Assembly (NCBI GenBank): GCA_020442065.1
Contig: JAGRKZ010000080.1
Location: forward strand, 1-36,570
From: Bauldia sp.
Lineage (GTDB): Bacteria; Pseudomonadota; Alphaproteobacteria; Rhizobiales; Kaistiaceae
Length of the DNA stretch: 36,570 bases
Direction: 5' to 3'
The notes under the pieces were generated by a model, which was not told the DNA's origin, did no database searches, and saw only the letters and a program-made list of their open reading frames with translations. This document shows, one piece after another, positions 6,738 through 14,764 of this stretch (position 1 is the first letter of the stretch; each line of letters begins with the position of its first letter). Made by a program: the position numbers and the translations under genes.

Positions 6738-7658
6738 ATGGTGAAACTCTTCGTCGCTGTGACAGACCGGAACTGGTTTGACTTCCTCGCGACGAGCGGA
6801 CCGGAGGAGGTCAACTTCTGGGCGCCGTCCGGGCGGACGTCGTTCAGGGCCCTGCTCCCCGGCGAATTGTTCCTGTTCAAGCTTCACGCACCCGCGAACT
6901 TCATCGTCGGCTGTGGCGTGTTCTCACACGCCTCCAATCTTCCGCTGTCGCTGGCGTGGGAGGCGTTCGGCCAAAAGAACGGCGTGAGATCGTTCGATGA
7001 GATGTGCGAGCGCATCGCTCACTACCGCAAAGAAGGCGCGGCCGATGTCCGACGAAGCAACCCGCCCATCGGCTGTCGCATCCTGACCGCACCGTCCTTC
7101 TGGCCACGCGATCTATGGATTCCAGCGCCGAGTGACTGGGCGCAGAACACTGTAGTCGGGAAGGGCTACGACACGAGCGATGGCGAGGGTGCGAAGCTTT
7201 TGGGGGCTGTTGCCGAACGAATGGCTCTGTCTCGAGCGGAGCAGGAACTGCCCATCAACCGCTACGGAACACCGGTTCTGGTCAAGCCGCGTCTCGGCCA
7301 GGGAGCATTTCGAGTCCTCGTCACGGATGCCTATGGCCGGAAATGCGCTGTCAGCGGTGAGCGGACGCTGCCCATTCTGGATGCTGCTCACATCCGGCCT
7401 TACTCGGACGGGGGTCCTCACGAAGGCTCGAACGGGCTGTTGCTTCGGACCGACATCCACAAGCTCTTCGATCTCGGCTACGTCACGGTCGATCAGGACT
7501 CCAAGTTCGTGGTCAGCGGTCGGCTGAAGGCGGACTTCGACAACGGCCGGCACTACTACGACCTCCACGGCGCTCAGGTGCAGCCACCTGTGCTCGCGTC
7601 GGCGTCACCATCTTCCGATGCCCTTCGATGGCACCGGGAAAACCGATTCCGGGGCTGA
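6738..7658 (+). CDS. HNH endonuclease with N-terminal PUA/EVE-like region (type IV restriction-like)
   Basis: 306 residues. Residues 1 to about 105 have the pattern NWFDFLA, VNFWAPSG, LLPGELFLFKLHAP, FIVGCGVFSH and SLAWEAFG, which fits PUA-superfamily (EVE/SRA-like) folds that read modified bases. Residues about 205-262 form an HNH domain of the HNH_2 type: KCAVSG, LDAAHIRPYSDGG, SNGLLLRTDIHKLFD, supplying the catalytic His, Asn and His. Known EVE-HNH and SRA-HNH proteins cut modified phage or foreign DNA. The stop overlaps the start of the next HNH gene by one base (TGATG), so the two are made together. Substrate modification is unknown. Confidence 0.82.
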   Translation: MVKLFVAVTDRNWFDFLATSGPEEVNFWAPSGRTSFRALLPGELFLFKLHAPANFIVGCGVFSHASNLPLSLAWEAFGQKNGVRSFDEMCERIAHYRKEGAADVRRSNPPIGCRILTAPSFWPRDLWIPAPSDWAQNTVVGKGYDTSDGEGAKLLGAVAERMALSRAEQELPINRYGTPVLVKPRLGQGAFRVLVTDAYGRKCAVSGERTLPILDAAHIRPYSDGGPHEGSNGLLLRTDIHKLFDLGYVTVDQDSKFVVSGRLKADFDNGRHYYDLHGAQVQPPVLASASPSSDALRWHRENRFRG

Positions 7659-8572
7659 TGGAGACGACGCGCGACTTCGCGATGCGAATGGCAGCGGCGG
7701 AGCATGTCCGTCGGATCGCGATCTCAGATGTTCTCAGCAGCGAGCAACTGGCCGGGGGTTTCGTGTTCGCTGGTGAGCGCGTGCCCCTCGTCAATCCGCA
7801 GCGAGGGATCTTCAAGCCGCGCTCGATGGAGCATCTGCTATCGATCCGAACCGTGTTCCCGCGCAGCGGAGCCCGGGTCTGGTACGATGATCAGCGTGTG
7901 GTCCACGAGCAGGTCGCACGGGGAGCGGAGCTGATCGACTACGCGTTCATGGGCTCGAATCCTGACGCGGCAGACAATCGCTGGCTCCGACGGGCACGCG
8001 ACGATCAGGTGCCCGTGATCTATTTCCTCGGGGTCGCTCCAGGACGATATTCGGCGATCTGGCCAACCTTCATCGCCGACTTCCTGCCGGATCAGTTGAA
8101 GGTCCAACTAGCGTTCGGGCAGTCGGTTCAGCATGGAGTGCCGGAGGCCCCGGAGCGCCGCTACGCGAGCCGCCTCGTCCAACAACGGCTTCATCAATCG
8201 ACTTTCCGCGAGGCGGTGTTGGCAGCGTATGGCGGCCGGTGTGCGATCACAGGCCTTCCGGAACCGCGGCTGATCGATGCCGCGCATATTGTTTCAGATC
8301 GCGAAGAGCTTCTGGGTCAGCCCGTCGTGCCCAACGGCCTTCCGCTCTCGAAGATGCACCACGCCGCGTTCGATGCGAACCTCATCGGTATCGATCCCGA
8401 CTACCGCATCCACATCAGCGAGGCGCTCCTGTCGATCAACGATGGGCCGATGTTCGAACACGGCGTGAAGGCGCTCGCCGACAAGCTCATCCGACTGCCG
8501 TCACGGGAACGCGACTACCCCAGCAAGGACAGGCTTGCTGAGCGCTTCGAGCAGTTCCAAAGGTTACGGTGA
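7658..8572 (+). CDS. HNH endonuclease with N-terminal modified-DNA-sensor-like region
   Basis: 304 residues from ATG 7658, coupled to the preceding HNH gene. The first half (LVNPQRGIFKPRSMEHLLSI, VWYDDQ, DYAFMGSNPDAADN, IYFLGVAPGRY) is a recurrent sensor-type region found before HNH_2 domains, related in layout to the SRA-like domain of ScoMcrA-type enzymes. The second half is an HNH_2 nuclease: RCAITG, LIDAAHIVSD, NGLPLSKMHHAAFD. It is a paralog-like partner of the upstream gene but its N-terminus is different. I infer that the two sense different modifications or act as a hetero-complex. An alternative start at 7628 is less likely. Confidence 0.82.
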   Translation: METTRDFAMRMAAAEHVRRIAISDVLSSEQLAGGFVFAGERVPLVNPQRGIFKPRSMEHLLSIRTVFPRSGARVWYDDQRVVHEQVARGAELIDYAFMGSNPDAADNRWLRRARDDQVPVIYFLGVAPGRYSAIWPTFIADFLPDQLKVQLAFGQSVQHGVPEAPERRYASRLVQQRLHQSTFREAVLAAYGGRCAITGLPEPRLIDAAHIVSDREELLGQPVVPNGLPLSKMHHAAFDANLIGIDPDYRIHISEALLSINDGPMFEHGVKALADKLIRLPSRERDYPSKDRLAERFEQFQRLR

Positions 8573-8743
8573 GGGCCGGGCGTCACCGGACCGCGCCCGC
8601 ACCCTGCGAGCTTGTCGACACGGTGTCGGTTCTCTTGGGACGCCTTACGGATTCACATGACCCGCCAGATGGTTCCCAAGCTGGGGTGGCCATCGAGCGC
8701 GTGGTAAAATGATTCAATGAAAAGCGCCATGCGGTGAGCCCAC

Positions 8744-9733
8744 GTGTTCCATCATGAGTTCTTCGATGTCTACCCGTTCGAAGCGGTTCCGCTAGACCGC
8801 GACATCTATCTCATGGACGAGAAATGGCTGCCCGAATACGAGGCCTACATGCTCTCCGTGTTCGCCAAGTCTGCCGGCGATGCGCCAGGCGCGGTCGGCG
8901 CCGCCGCAGCACGCAAGATCGATGAATTTGCGCTGCAGCTATCTTGGTATCCCAATTTCTTCACGCGATTTCACGAGGTCGCCATCACTCTGCCGAAGGC
9001 TAGCTTTGTCCTCTGCGTCGGATCATGGCGCTATGACGAGAAGCCTCACATCTTCGTCAACAGCCAATGGCTCGAAAACCTCTATGCGCGGTCCTACAGC
9101 ATCTTCGCCCTGATCGACGCGATCGGCGTCAAGAAAGCGCTCGCCCAAGGCGCATTGTCGAGAGACAAGCTGATTCGTCTTCGCAAGCGCATCGACGAGC
9201 TTGCCAGCGATCACCCCGACATATCGTTCGTAACCTTCGCCGACACCCTGCTTCTCAAGAGCAACTGGCGCCTCGCTAGCGACGGCATCAATCCGACCTA
9301 CGCGCCAGAGCGTTTTCTAACGCTGTTCCGCGAGTTCCAGGACGTCTACCGTGACTTGCTCGGGCTCGAGATCTATTGCGTTCTCACGCAAGGCAGCAAC
9401 GAATTCTACGAGGATTCCGTGCTGCACATTTCACCGTCTCAAAACCATGTCTCGCTGAACAGCCTCGGCATTCCGTTCGCTCAGCTCCTTGAGATCGACA
9501 AGGCCGTGAGGGCGGCGATCAAGACCGGAGTTCACGGTCCCCAAGACATCTACATGGATCGAATGATCTGGAACTCTCTTCGCTTCCGCTTCGGCTTCGA
9601 CAAGCGCGTGGAGGGCAATCATTCGTACCATTCGCCGCTGACCGAAACTCCCGGCACCTACTATTTCGCAAGCTGCCAGCGTCTGATGGATAACCTCGAC
9701 CGGTCGGAAATCAGCTTCAAGCTGCCGGCCTGA
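8744..9733 (+). CDS. Unrecognised 329-residue protein in the defence island
   Basis: Begins at GTG 8744; the first in-frame ATG is 23 codons later, and the ribosome site is weak. No family is recognised with certainty. The segment ISFVTFADTLLLKSNW (about 164-179) recalls the first metal-binding strand of class III nucleotide cyclase-like domains (F-x-D-S/T). However, I cannot see a full second catalytic set. Other features are an aromatic-rich N-terminus, a predicted helical pair near 125-155 and a C-terminal stretch with KRVEGNHSYHSPL. No membrane segment or signal. It stands alone on the plus strand, converging on the Shedu gene 13 bases away. Confidence 0.75.
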   Translation: MFHHEFFDVYPFEAVPLDRDIYLMDEKWLPEYEAYMLSVFAKSAGDAPGAVGAAAARKIDEFALQLSWYPNFFTRFHEVAITLPKASFVLCVGSWRYDEKPHIFVNSQWLENLYARSYSIFALIDAIGVKKALAQGALSRDKLIRLRKRIDELASDHPDISFVTFADTLLLKSNWRLASDGINPTYAPERFLTLFREFQDVYRDLLGLEIYCVLTQGSNEFYEDSVLHISPSQNHVSLNSLGIPFAQLLEIDKAVRAAIKTGVHGPQDIYMDRMIWNSLRFRFGFDKRVEGNHSYHSPLTETPGTYYFASCQRLMDNLDRSEISFKLPA

Positions 9734-9746
9734 CTGCAACCGAGAA

Positions 9747-10961
9747 TCAGTTCAGATAGATTTTGCCGCGCTGGTTTTTCAGGCTCTGCAGAAACTCGTC
9801 ATAGAGGACGATTTCGATGTTGCGTAGCGACATGCGCAGCACCCGGAAGTCTTCTGCCTTCGCGGGCGTGTCGAGTTGGTCGCCACTGCCTACGATGACG
9901 ACGGCGCGAGGCCTGATGACACGGACCTTGATGCCGCGCTCGCGCTCGATGTCATGAGCTAGTGTGAGCGCGTTCTGCATGGCGTTGTAGAGGTACTTTT
10001 CCGCCTGCACGATCGCCTTGACCGTGTCGGTATGCCAGAAGTGATTGCCCCGGTCCTGGCCGGAGGCGAGCAGGCTCGTCCGCGGTGTCTTGATCTCGAA
10101 GAGGTCGAGAAATCCCTGGCTGTCGACCATCCCGAAATCCACCTCACGCGAGCCACCGAGAACGACGTTGAGCCGCTCGATGACGTGCACGTAGCGCGAC
10201 TCGACCAGGAAGAGATTCTTGCGGAGAAATTTGCCCGAGGTCGCTTCGTTGGGGCTTTCAGCAAGCAGCCGCTCGAATTCGCCTATCACGTCTGCAAGGG
10301 CAACATCGTCGACTTTGAGTTTTGCTGCGCTGAAGAGCTCGCGGCGTTTGTCTGCCCGCGCGTATCTCTTCTCAAGGAGGAGCTTTGTGAAGTCGAGAAC
10401 ACGGTCAACCGCCGCGGCATCCATCTTCTCAACGACGGACTCATCGAGCCCGGACATGAGCCGGGTCAGTCGCCGCGAAGCGGAGACCGCAGACGTTGCG
10501 TACTTGCGGGGGAAAAGCCCGTGGAAGACGCCGTCGACCACAGAGCGCCGCTCGACCATCATTTCCGATACGGCGCCCTTGAACCCTTCCACGATCTGCT
10601 GAAAGGCCCCGTAGGGGAGAACCATGCGGTACTCTTTGCCACTCTTCTGCAGGAGTTTCTCGCCCGACTTCGTGATCTTGAGCTGCCGCACATTGAGGGC
10701 CGAGAGCTTCTGCGAGAGGTGGTACTGGACGCCTTTGGTTTTGATGTATCCGGCTTCGTTCAGCTCGGGCGGGACGCGTTTGAACCCGTCGAAAACGATC
10801 TTCCCGGCATGAAATCCCTCATCACGCGGGAAGAACTCAACGACCTCTTTCGCGGCGTCGATGCGAAACACCAGCTTGCGGGACGTGTCGGGGGCCTCGG
10901 TATCCCACGAGTAGATCGTCTCGATCCCGTCGGCATCCTCTGATTCGTATTCGAGCGGCAT
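9747..10961 (-). CDS. sduA: Shedu anti-phage nuclease (SduA, DUF4263 type)
   Basis: 404 residues from ATG 10961 with a GGGGGAAA ribosome site; an upstream extension to 11081 is low-quality. The N-terminal half is a variable region with beta-rich and helical parts. The C-terminal half has the Shedu pattern: KFLRKNLFLVESRYVHV leads into VDFGMVDSQGFLDLFEIKTP, giving a PD-(D/E)XK active site with Asp275, Glu289 and Lys291. Then come HFWHTDTVKAIVQAEKYL and a late VVIVGSG strand. Known Shedu proteins are single-gene defence systems that nick or degrade DNA during phage infection. It converges with the unknown gene at 8744. The recombination cassette begins about 90 bases upstream. Confidence 0.85.
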   Translation of the reverse strand: MPLEYESEDADGIETIYSWDTEAPDTSRKLVFRIDAAKEVVEFFPRDEGFHAGKIVFDGFKRVPPELNEAGYIKTKGVQYHLSQKLSALNVRQLKITKSGEKLLQKSGKEYRMVLPYGAFQQIVEGFKGAVSEMMVERRSVVDGVFHGLFPRKYATSAVSASRRLTRLMSGLDESVVEKMDAAAVDRVLDFTKLLLEKRYARADKRRELFSAAKLKVDDVALADVIGEFERLLAESPNEATSGKFLRKNLFLVESRYVHVIERLNVVLGGSREVDFGMVDSQGFLDLFEIKTPRTSLLASGQDRGNHFWHTDTVKAIVQAEKYLYNAMQNALTLAHDIERERGIKVRVIRPRAVVIVGSGDQLDTPAKAEDFRVLRMSLRNIEIVLYDEFLQSLKNQRGKIYLN

Positions 10962-11050
10962 CGTTTCCCCCAATGCCGTGTTGTTCGTGAGCGGCAAACA
11001 TACCATGACGTGTGCCGCCAATCGCCATGAAGCGCGTGCGGCCCCCGCCC

Positions 11051-11464
11051 TTAGTTGAGGGCGCCACGCTGCTCCTCCCACGCGACCGGGATGCCACTCC
11101 GCATGAGCGGCTGCAGCTGTATAGTCGGCGGCTGCCGGCCGTCGAGAATTGCCTCGACGATGTCGGGCGCCAAGAGGGTGAGCCGGAGGATCGCGGCAAC
11201 GTAGGAGGCATTCATGCCGTGCGTCTTGGCGAGTTCGTTGACCGAGGCGTGGTGACCGTCGTCGAGCAGCGACTGCCAGTGGAATGCCCGAACGAGGGCG
11301 TGGAGGAGCGGCGAGTTGATCTCGGGCCGCGGCGGCATCCAGGCGGTCGCGCCCGGAGGTGAGACGACGCGCTTCCGGCCGCCGATCCGGCGCAGCTTCA
11401 AGGGTACACGGATGGTCATGGTTTGACCGTCGGTGCTGACGTCGATGGCGCGCTCAGGTTTCAA
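11051..11464 (-). CDS. ParB/KorB-like helix-turn-helix protein, end of recombinase operon
   Basis: 137 residues. The core HWQSLLDDGHHASVNELAKT, followed by GMNASYVAAILRLTLLAPDIVEAILDG, is the helix-turn-helix arrangement seen in KorB/ParB proteins, where the recognition helix is followed by LLPPEI-like turns. The C-terminal tail PTIQLQPLMRSGIPVAW is typical of small proteins encoded directly after this type of recombinase. The gap to the recombinase stop is 23 bases. I infer a DNA-binding accessory factor, such as a directionality or control protein for the recombinase. Confidence 0.75.
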   Translation of the reverse strand: MKPERAIDVSTDGQTMTIRVPLKLRRIGGRKRVVSPPGATAWMPPRPEINSPLLHALVRAFHWQSLLDDGHHASVNELAKTHGMNASYVAAILRLTLLAPDIVEAILDGRQPPTIQLQPLMRSGIPVAWEEQRGALN

Positions 11465-11487
11465 GGTGTGGCCTATGGCGGTTTCGG

Positions 11488-12813
11488 TCAGGTTCTCGGC
11501 CGAAGGCTGTTGACGAGTCCTTCGATGCCGGTGATACGGATGCGGATGTTCGCGGCATCGGAGGTGAGGTCGACGCGCTCCACCAACAGCTGGACGATGC
11601 GTGCCTGCTCGGCCGGGAAGAGTTCTTCCCAGAGGGGATCGAGAGCAACCAGTGCATCGCGCACCTCCGCCTCGGTGATCGTCGGCTCCTGGCCCCTAGC
11701 TGCGAAGAAGGTCTTCACCACCATTTCCGGCGCGCGGAAGATCGCGCGGAGCTGGTCGATGACCACTGCCTCGATCTGACCGGCAGGAACACGCTGGACC
11801 GGGCATGTCTCAGGGCCGATCGTGTTGACGCTGGTGGTGACGTAGTAGCGGTAGAGCTTGTCGCCCTTCCGGGTGTGCATCGGCGTCATCGCCCGGCCGT
11901 TCTCGGCGAAGATCAGGCCCTTGAGCAGCGCGGGGGTCTGGCGGCGATTGTGTGCCGCCCGCTTCCGCGGGCTTTCGGCAAGGATCGAATGCACCTTGTC
12001 CCAAAGGGGCCGCTCGATGATCGGCTGGTGTTCCCCCGGATAGGCCGTTCCCTTGTGAACCGCGTCGCCGACATAGACCCGGTTGGAGAGGAGCTTGTAG
12101 AGGACCGACTTGTCCAAGCGCTTGCCGCTCCGGGTGGCCACCCCCTCGGCATGGAGGGCCCGCGCCAGCACTGTTGCCGAGCCGGTCTTGACGAACCGCT
12201 CGAAGATCATCCGGACGATGTTAGCCTCGGGCTCCTCGATCAGGAGCTTCCGGTTCTCGACCCGGTAGCCGAACGGGACGTTCCCGCCCATCCACATCCC
12301 CTTCCGCCGGGAGGCGGCGAACTTGTCGCGGATGCGCTCGCCGATCACCTCGCGCTCGAACTGGGCGAAGGAGAGCAGGATGTTGAGGGTAAGCCGCCCC
12401 ATCGAAGTGGTGGTGTTGAAGGACTGGGTGACCGAGACGAACGTCACCCCCTTCCGGTCGAACACCTCGACCAGCCTGGCGAAGTCCGTGAGGGAGCGGG
12501 ACAGGCGGTCGATCTTGTAGACGACCACAACGTCGACCAGCCCGGTCTCGATGTCGGCAAGGAGTCGCTTGAGTGCTGGCCTGTCGAGACTCCCGCCAGA
12601 GAAGCCACCGTCATCGTAGCGCTCGGCCAGTTCGACCCAACCTTCGGACTTCTGACTGGCAATGAAGGACTCGCAGGCATCCCGCTGGGCATCAAGGGAA
12701 TTGAACTCCATGTCCAATCCCTCCTCGCTCGACTTCCGGGTGTAGACGGCGCAGCGGCGCTTCCGGATGACCGATGCGGCGGCAACGGTAACCTTCCTCG
12801 CCGGGGCGTTCAT
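11488..12813 (-). CDS. Serine recombinase (large resolvase/integrase family)
   Basis: 441 residues from ATG 12813, which overlaps the DUF2924 stop by ATGA. The N-terminal resolvase domain has YTRKSSEEG with the nucleophile at about Ser28, LDAQRDACE, YDDGGFSGGSLDRPALKRL and YKIDRLSRSLTDFARL. This is followed by the LLSFAQFEREVIGERIRDK helix. The recombinase domain lies around 170-280 (GYRVENRKL, SVLYKLLSNRVYVGDAVHKG). A zinc-ribbon-like region (ENGRAMTPMHTRKGDKLYRY) has lost the usual first Cys pair but keeps a Cys in ETCPVQRVPA. It is expected to integrate and excise the element to its right. No tyrosine integrase is seen. Confidence 0.92.
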   Translation of the reverse strand: MNAPARKVTVAAASVIRKRRCAVYTRKSSEEGLDMEFNSLDAQRDACESFIASQKSEGWVELAERYDDGGFSGGSLDRPALKRLLADIETGLVDVVVVYKIDRLSRSLTDFARLVEVFDRKGVTFVSVTQSFNTTTSMGRLTLNILLSFAQFEREVIGERIRDKFAASRRKGMWMGGNVPFGYRVENRKLLIEEPEANIVRMIFERFVKTGSATVLARALHAEGVATRSGKRLDKSVLYKLLSNRVYVGDAVHKGTAYPGEHQPIIERPLWDKVHSILAESPRKRAAHNRRQTPALLKGLIFAENGRAMTPMHTRKGDKLYRYYVTTSVNTIGPETCPVQRVPAGQIEAVVIDQLRAIFRAPEMVVKTFFAARGQEPTITEAEVRDALVALDPLWEELFPAEQARIVQLLVERVDLTSDAANIRIRITGIEGLVNSLRPRT

Positions 12814-13256
12814 GACTGCCTCCGTGCCGCCCTGAGGCCGAAGAAGAGGGGACCGTTCCACTGGGTCCCAGTGATGGCGCGGGCGACGGACGACAGCGAC
12901 CTGTAGCGACGGCCCTCGTACTCGAATCCGTCCGCCACCACGGTGACGATGTGGGCGACGCCCTGCCAATCGCGGATCAGCTGCGTGCCGGCGACCGGAC
13001 GGTCGTCACCGCCCCGTTTACGTCCCTTCATCTTCCCATCGCCAAGCTGCTCGGCCAGCGCCTTGAGCCGAGCCCGCGTCTGGGGCTTCAGCCCGCCATA
13101 GGCCAATTCCTGGAAGCGGTAGGCCAGCCGGGTCTCGAGGAAGGTTCGATTGTAGGGTGGCGGCTCGGTCTCGAAGAGGTCGCGCCACTGCTTCTTCAGG
13201 TCCGGCATCGGCGTCGTCTTCAGGGCCGCGAGGCGGGCAAGCACGGTGTCGGTCAT
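12810..13256 (-). CDS. DUF2924 domain protein
   Basis: 148 residues from ATG 13256, overlapping the stop of the upstream 64-aa gene (ATGA) and coupled to the recombinase at its own end. The DUF2924 pattern is clear: LKKQWRDLFETEPPPYNRTFLETRLAYRFQEL, then GTQLIRDWQGVAHIVTVVADGFEYEGRRYRSLSSVARAITGTQWNGPLFFGL. The latter half looks like a small DNA-binding domain (about 95-145) shared with type I restriction and excisionase-like proteins. The family regularly sits next to serine recombinases in alphaproteobacterial prophages, which suggests an accessory role in recombination. No biochemical role is known to me. Confidence 0.88.
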   Translation of the reverse strand: MTDTVLARLAALKTTPMPDLKKQWRDLFETEPPPYNRTFLETRLAYRFQELAYGGLKPQTRARLKALAEQLGDGKMKGRKRGGDDRPVAGTQLIRDWQGVAHIVTVVADGFEYEGRRYRSLSSVARAITGTQWNGPLFFGLRAARRQS

Positions 13257-13447
13257 TGGCCTTTCTCCGTTTTGGAGTTGGCATGACCGCTCTGGTCGCC
13301 GACACAGTCGAGCGAACTTTCTCCGGTCGGCGGCAATAAAGAACTGGACTGTCGGGCCTGGAGCCGCACCGCGCCGGCGGCCAGGATCTCGACGATTTCG
13401 GCGAGTCGTTCGACCGGCGACATCAGGTCGGGACGGAGGGCATTCAT
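13253..13447 (-). CDS. Small protein starting the recombinase operon
   Basis: 64 residues from ATG 13447, ending in an ATGA overlap with DUF2924. The N-terminus MNALRPDLMSPVERLAEIVE with EILAAGAVRLQARQS is characteristic of short proteins at the head of DUF2924-recombinase operons. The C-terminal half is polar and probably disordered. No catalytic motif. It is the first gene downstream of the LexA box region. Confidence 0.72.
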   Translation of the reverse strand: MNALRPDLMSPVERLAEIVEILAAGAVRLQARQSSSLLPPTGESSLDCVGDQSGHANSKTEKGQ

Positions 13448-13672
13448 GGAGAATCCGATCGCACTGTGGGTCCGTGTGCAAACCAAATTAGCGAGGGATT
13501 CCGCCTCTGGATCGTGCGGGCCCAGCCGGTCGGGATCGCGCGGAGTCCTGCGGGGCTGTGCGTATCCGGAGATTCGATTCGACAGCACAAACAAGAGAAC
13601 ATAAAGTGAACATATGGATTGTCGTTTGACGTGTTCGCGCAAGGCGACACGCAGGGTTCGGGGAGAGGCATC
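13448..13672. promoter_or_regulatory. Divergent control region between recombinase operon and XRE gene
   Basis: A 225-base region between divergent units. It holds a possible plus-strand promoter, TTCGAC at 13578-13583 and CATAAA at 13600-13605 with a 16-base spacer, whose -10 overlaps the LexA box. A GGGGAGAGG ribosome site lies before the XRE start at 13673. The local sequence near 13588-13615 is AT-richer than the surroundings. Confidence 0.55.
13597..13611. promoter_or_regulatory. LexA (SOS) box, alphaproteobacterial type
   Basis: GAACATAAAGTGAAC is a perfect match to the direct-repeat consensus GAAC-N7-GAAC (GTTC-N7-GTTC on the other strand) known for LexA in Alphaproteobacteria. It lies 150 bases upstream of the recombinase operon start and 62 bases upstream of the XRE start, overlapping a possible promoter. 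It suggests that DNA damage derepresses excision and/or repressor control. Confidence 0.7.
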
Positions 13673-13954
13673 ATGGCCTTTGGCAGGTACATCCGCCGCG
13701 AACGCGAGGGCCGCGAGATGACCCTCACGGAGCTGGCCCGGCGCGTGGACGTCTCCATCGCCTATCTGTCGCGAATCGAGCGCGAGCGCGAGAACCCTCC
13801 GCCCGACCGTCTGGTATCGGCTCTGGCGCGCGCCCTGGGCCTGCCGGCCGACACGCTGTTTGCCGCAGCGCGACGACTACCGCCGGATCTCCGCGCGCGG
13901 ACAGAGGACGTCATCGCCGTCTACCGACAGCAAAGTGCCGGGAGGGGACGATGA
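13673..13954 (+). CDS. XRE-family helix-turn-helix repressor
   Basis: 93 residues from ATG 13673 with a good ribosome site. A compact Cro/CI-type domain fills residues about 3-65: YIRREREGREMTLTELARRV, VSIAYLSRIERERENPP, then LVSALARALGLPADTLFAAA. There is no self-cleavage peptidase domain. The stop overlaps the next gene (ATGA), a metallopeptidase of the ImmA type, so the pair should work like ImmR/ImmA: repressor plus protease that removes it on induction. Likely targets are its own divergent region. Confidence 0.9.
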   Translation: MAFGRYIRREREGREMTLTELARRVDVSIAYLSRIERERENPPPDRLVSALARALGLPADTLFAAARRLPPDLRARTEDVIAVYRQQSAGRGR

Positions 13955-14679
13955 CGCTCGCGATTGCCTATCCTCACGACCACCGCACGCGCGAGCCGCG
14001 CCCGATGAAGGCGCGCGAGATTTGGGGCATTGCCGATGAGGTACGCCAACATCTGCTGCCGCGCCGTCGCACTCCGTGCCTGGACTTCGACCGTGTCGTC
14101 CGGGGAACCCGGAACATGGTGGTGAACGGCGTCGCCATTTCCACCCACTGGGACCTCGACCGCACCGTCCACGATGGACAGGGGCGTGAAGCGCTCGGTG
14201 TCACGGAGGTCGATCCTGCCCTTCCTGGCGTCGTCCTGATTAGTTTAAACGCGGCAGTGATCGCCGAGCGCGACTATCTCAAGCGTTCGACGCTCGCCCA
14301 CGAGCTCGGCCATGCACTGTTCGACGGCCCGTCGATGCTCCGCCAGGCCGGTCAACCTGCTTTTGCCATGGTGACGCCGGACGAATGGCACCTGACCGAG
14401 CCGGCGCGTGGCGCTGCCGGCATCGACTGGCGGGAATTCCGTGCCAACGAATTCATGGGGGCGTTGCTGGCGCCGCGCGCCTTGCTGAACCGCGAACTGG
14501 TTCGCCGGGCGATCGCCTTCGGCCTGCCAGTGCGTGACGTCGGTGCGCAGGAGCCGATACTCGCGGCTTCTGGGAATTTCGACCGGGTGGAGGCCTTGCT
14601 GCTCGATCTCGGCGAGCGCTTCGGCGTCTCCGCCACGTTCATCGAGTACCGCCTGCGTCGCTACGCCCTGGTCCAGTAG
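13951..14679 (+). CDS. ImmA/IrrE-family metallopeptidase
   Basis: 242 residues. The zinc-protease motif is LAHELGHALFD with HELGH at about 117-121, and a downstream EFRANEFMGALLAP supplies the third ligand glutamate, as in ImmA/IrrE proteins. The C-terminal part is a small helical domain ending GVSATFIEYRLRRYALV. Unlike most family members it has an N-terminal stretch of about 75 residues before the core. It overlaps the XRE repressor gene by four bases. Expected role is cleavage of the repressor to induce the element. Confidence 0.9.
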   Translation: MTLAIAYPHDHRTREPRPMKAREIWGIADEVRQHLLPRRRTPCLDFDRVVRGTRNMVVNGVAISTHWDLDRTVHDGQGREALGVTEVDPALPGVVLISLNAAVIAERDYLKRSTLAHELGHALFDGPSMLRQAGQPAFAMVTPDEWHLTEPARGAAGIDWREFRANEFMGALLAPRALLNRELVRRAIAFGLPVRDVGAQEPILAASGNFDRVEALLLDLGERFGVSATFIEYRLRRYALVQ

Positions 14680-14764
14680 GCCACGCGAACTGTCGGGCTC
14701 CGCGATGATGGCTCCACCATCCGGCGACGCTGTCCATTTGACGTGAAGGCACAAGGGTTGAGAC

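Noticed and set aside
10032..10943. Plus-strand open frame of 303 codons
   Set aside because: Antisense to the Shedu gene, which has clear nuclease motifs.
11875..12906. Plus-strand open frame of 343 codons
   Set aside because: Antisense to the serine recombinase gene, no recognisable protein.
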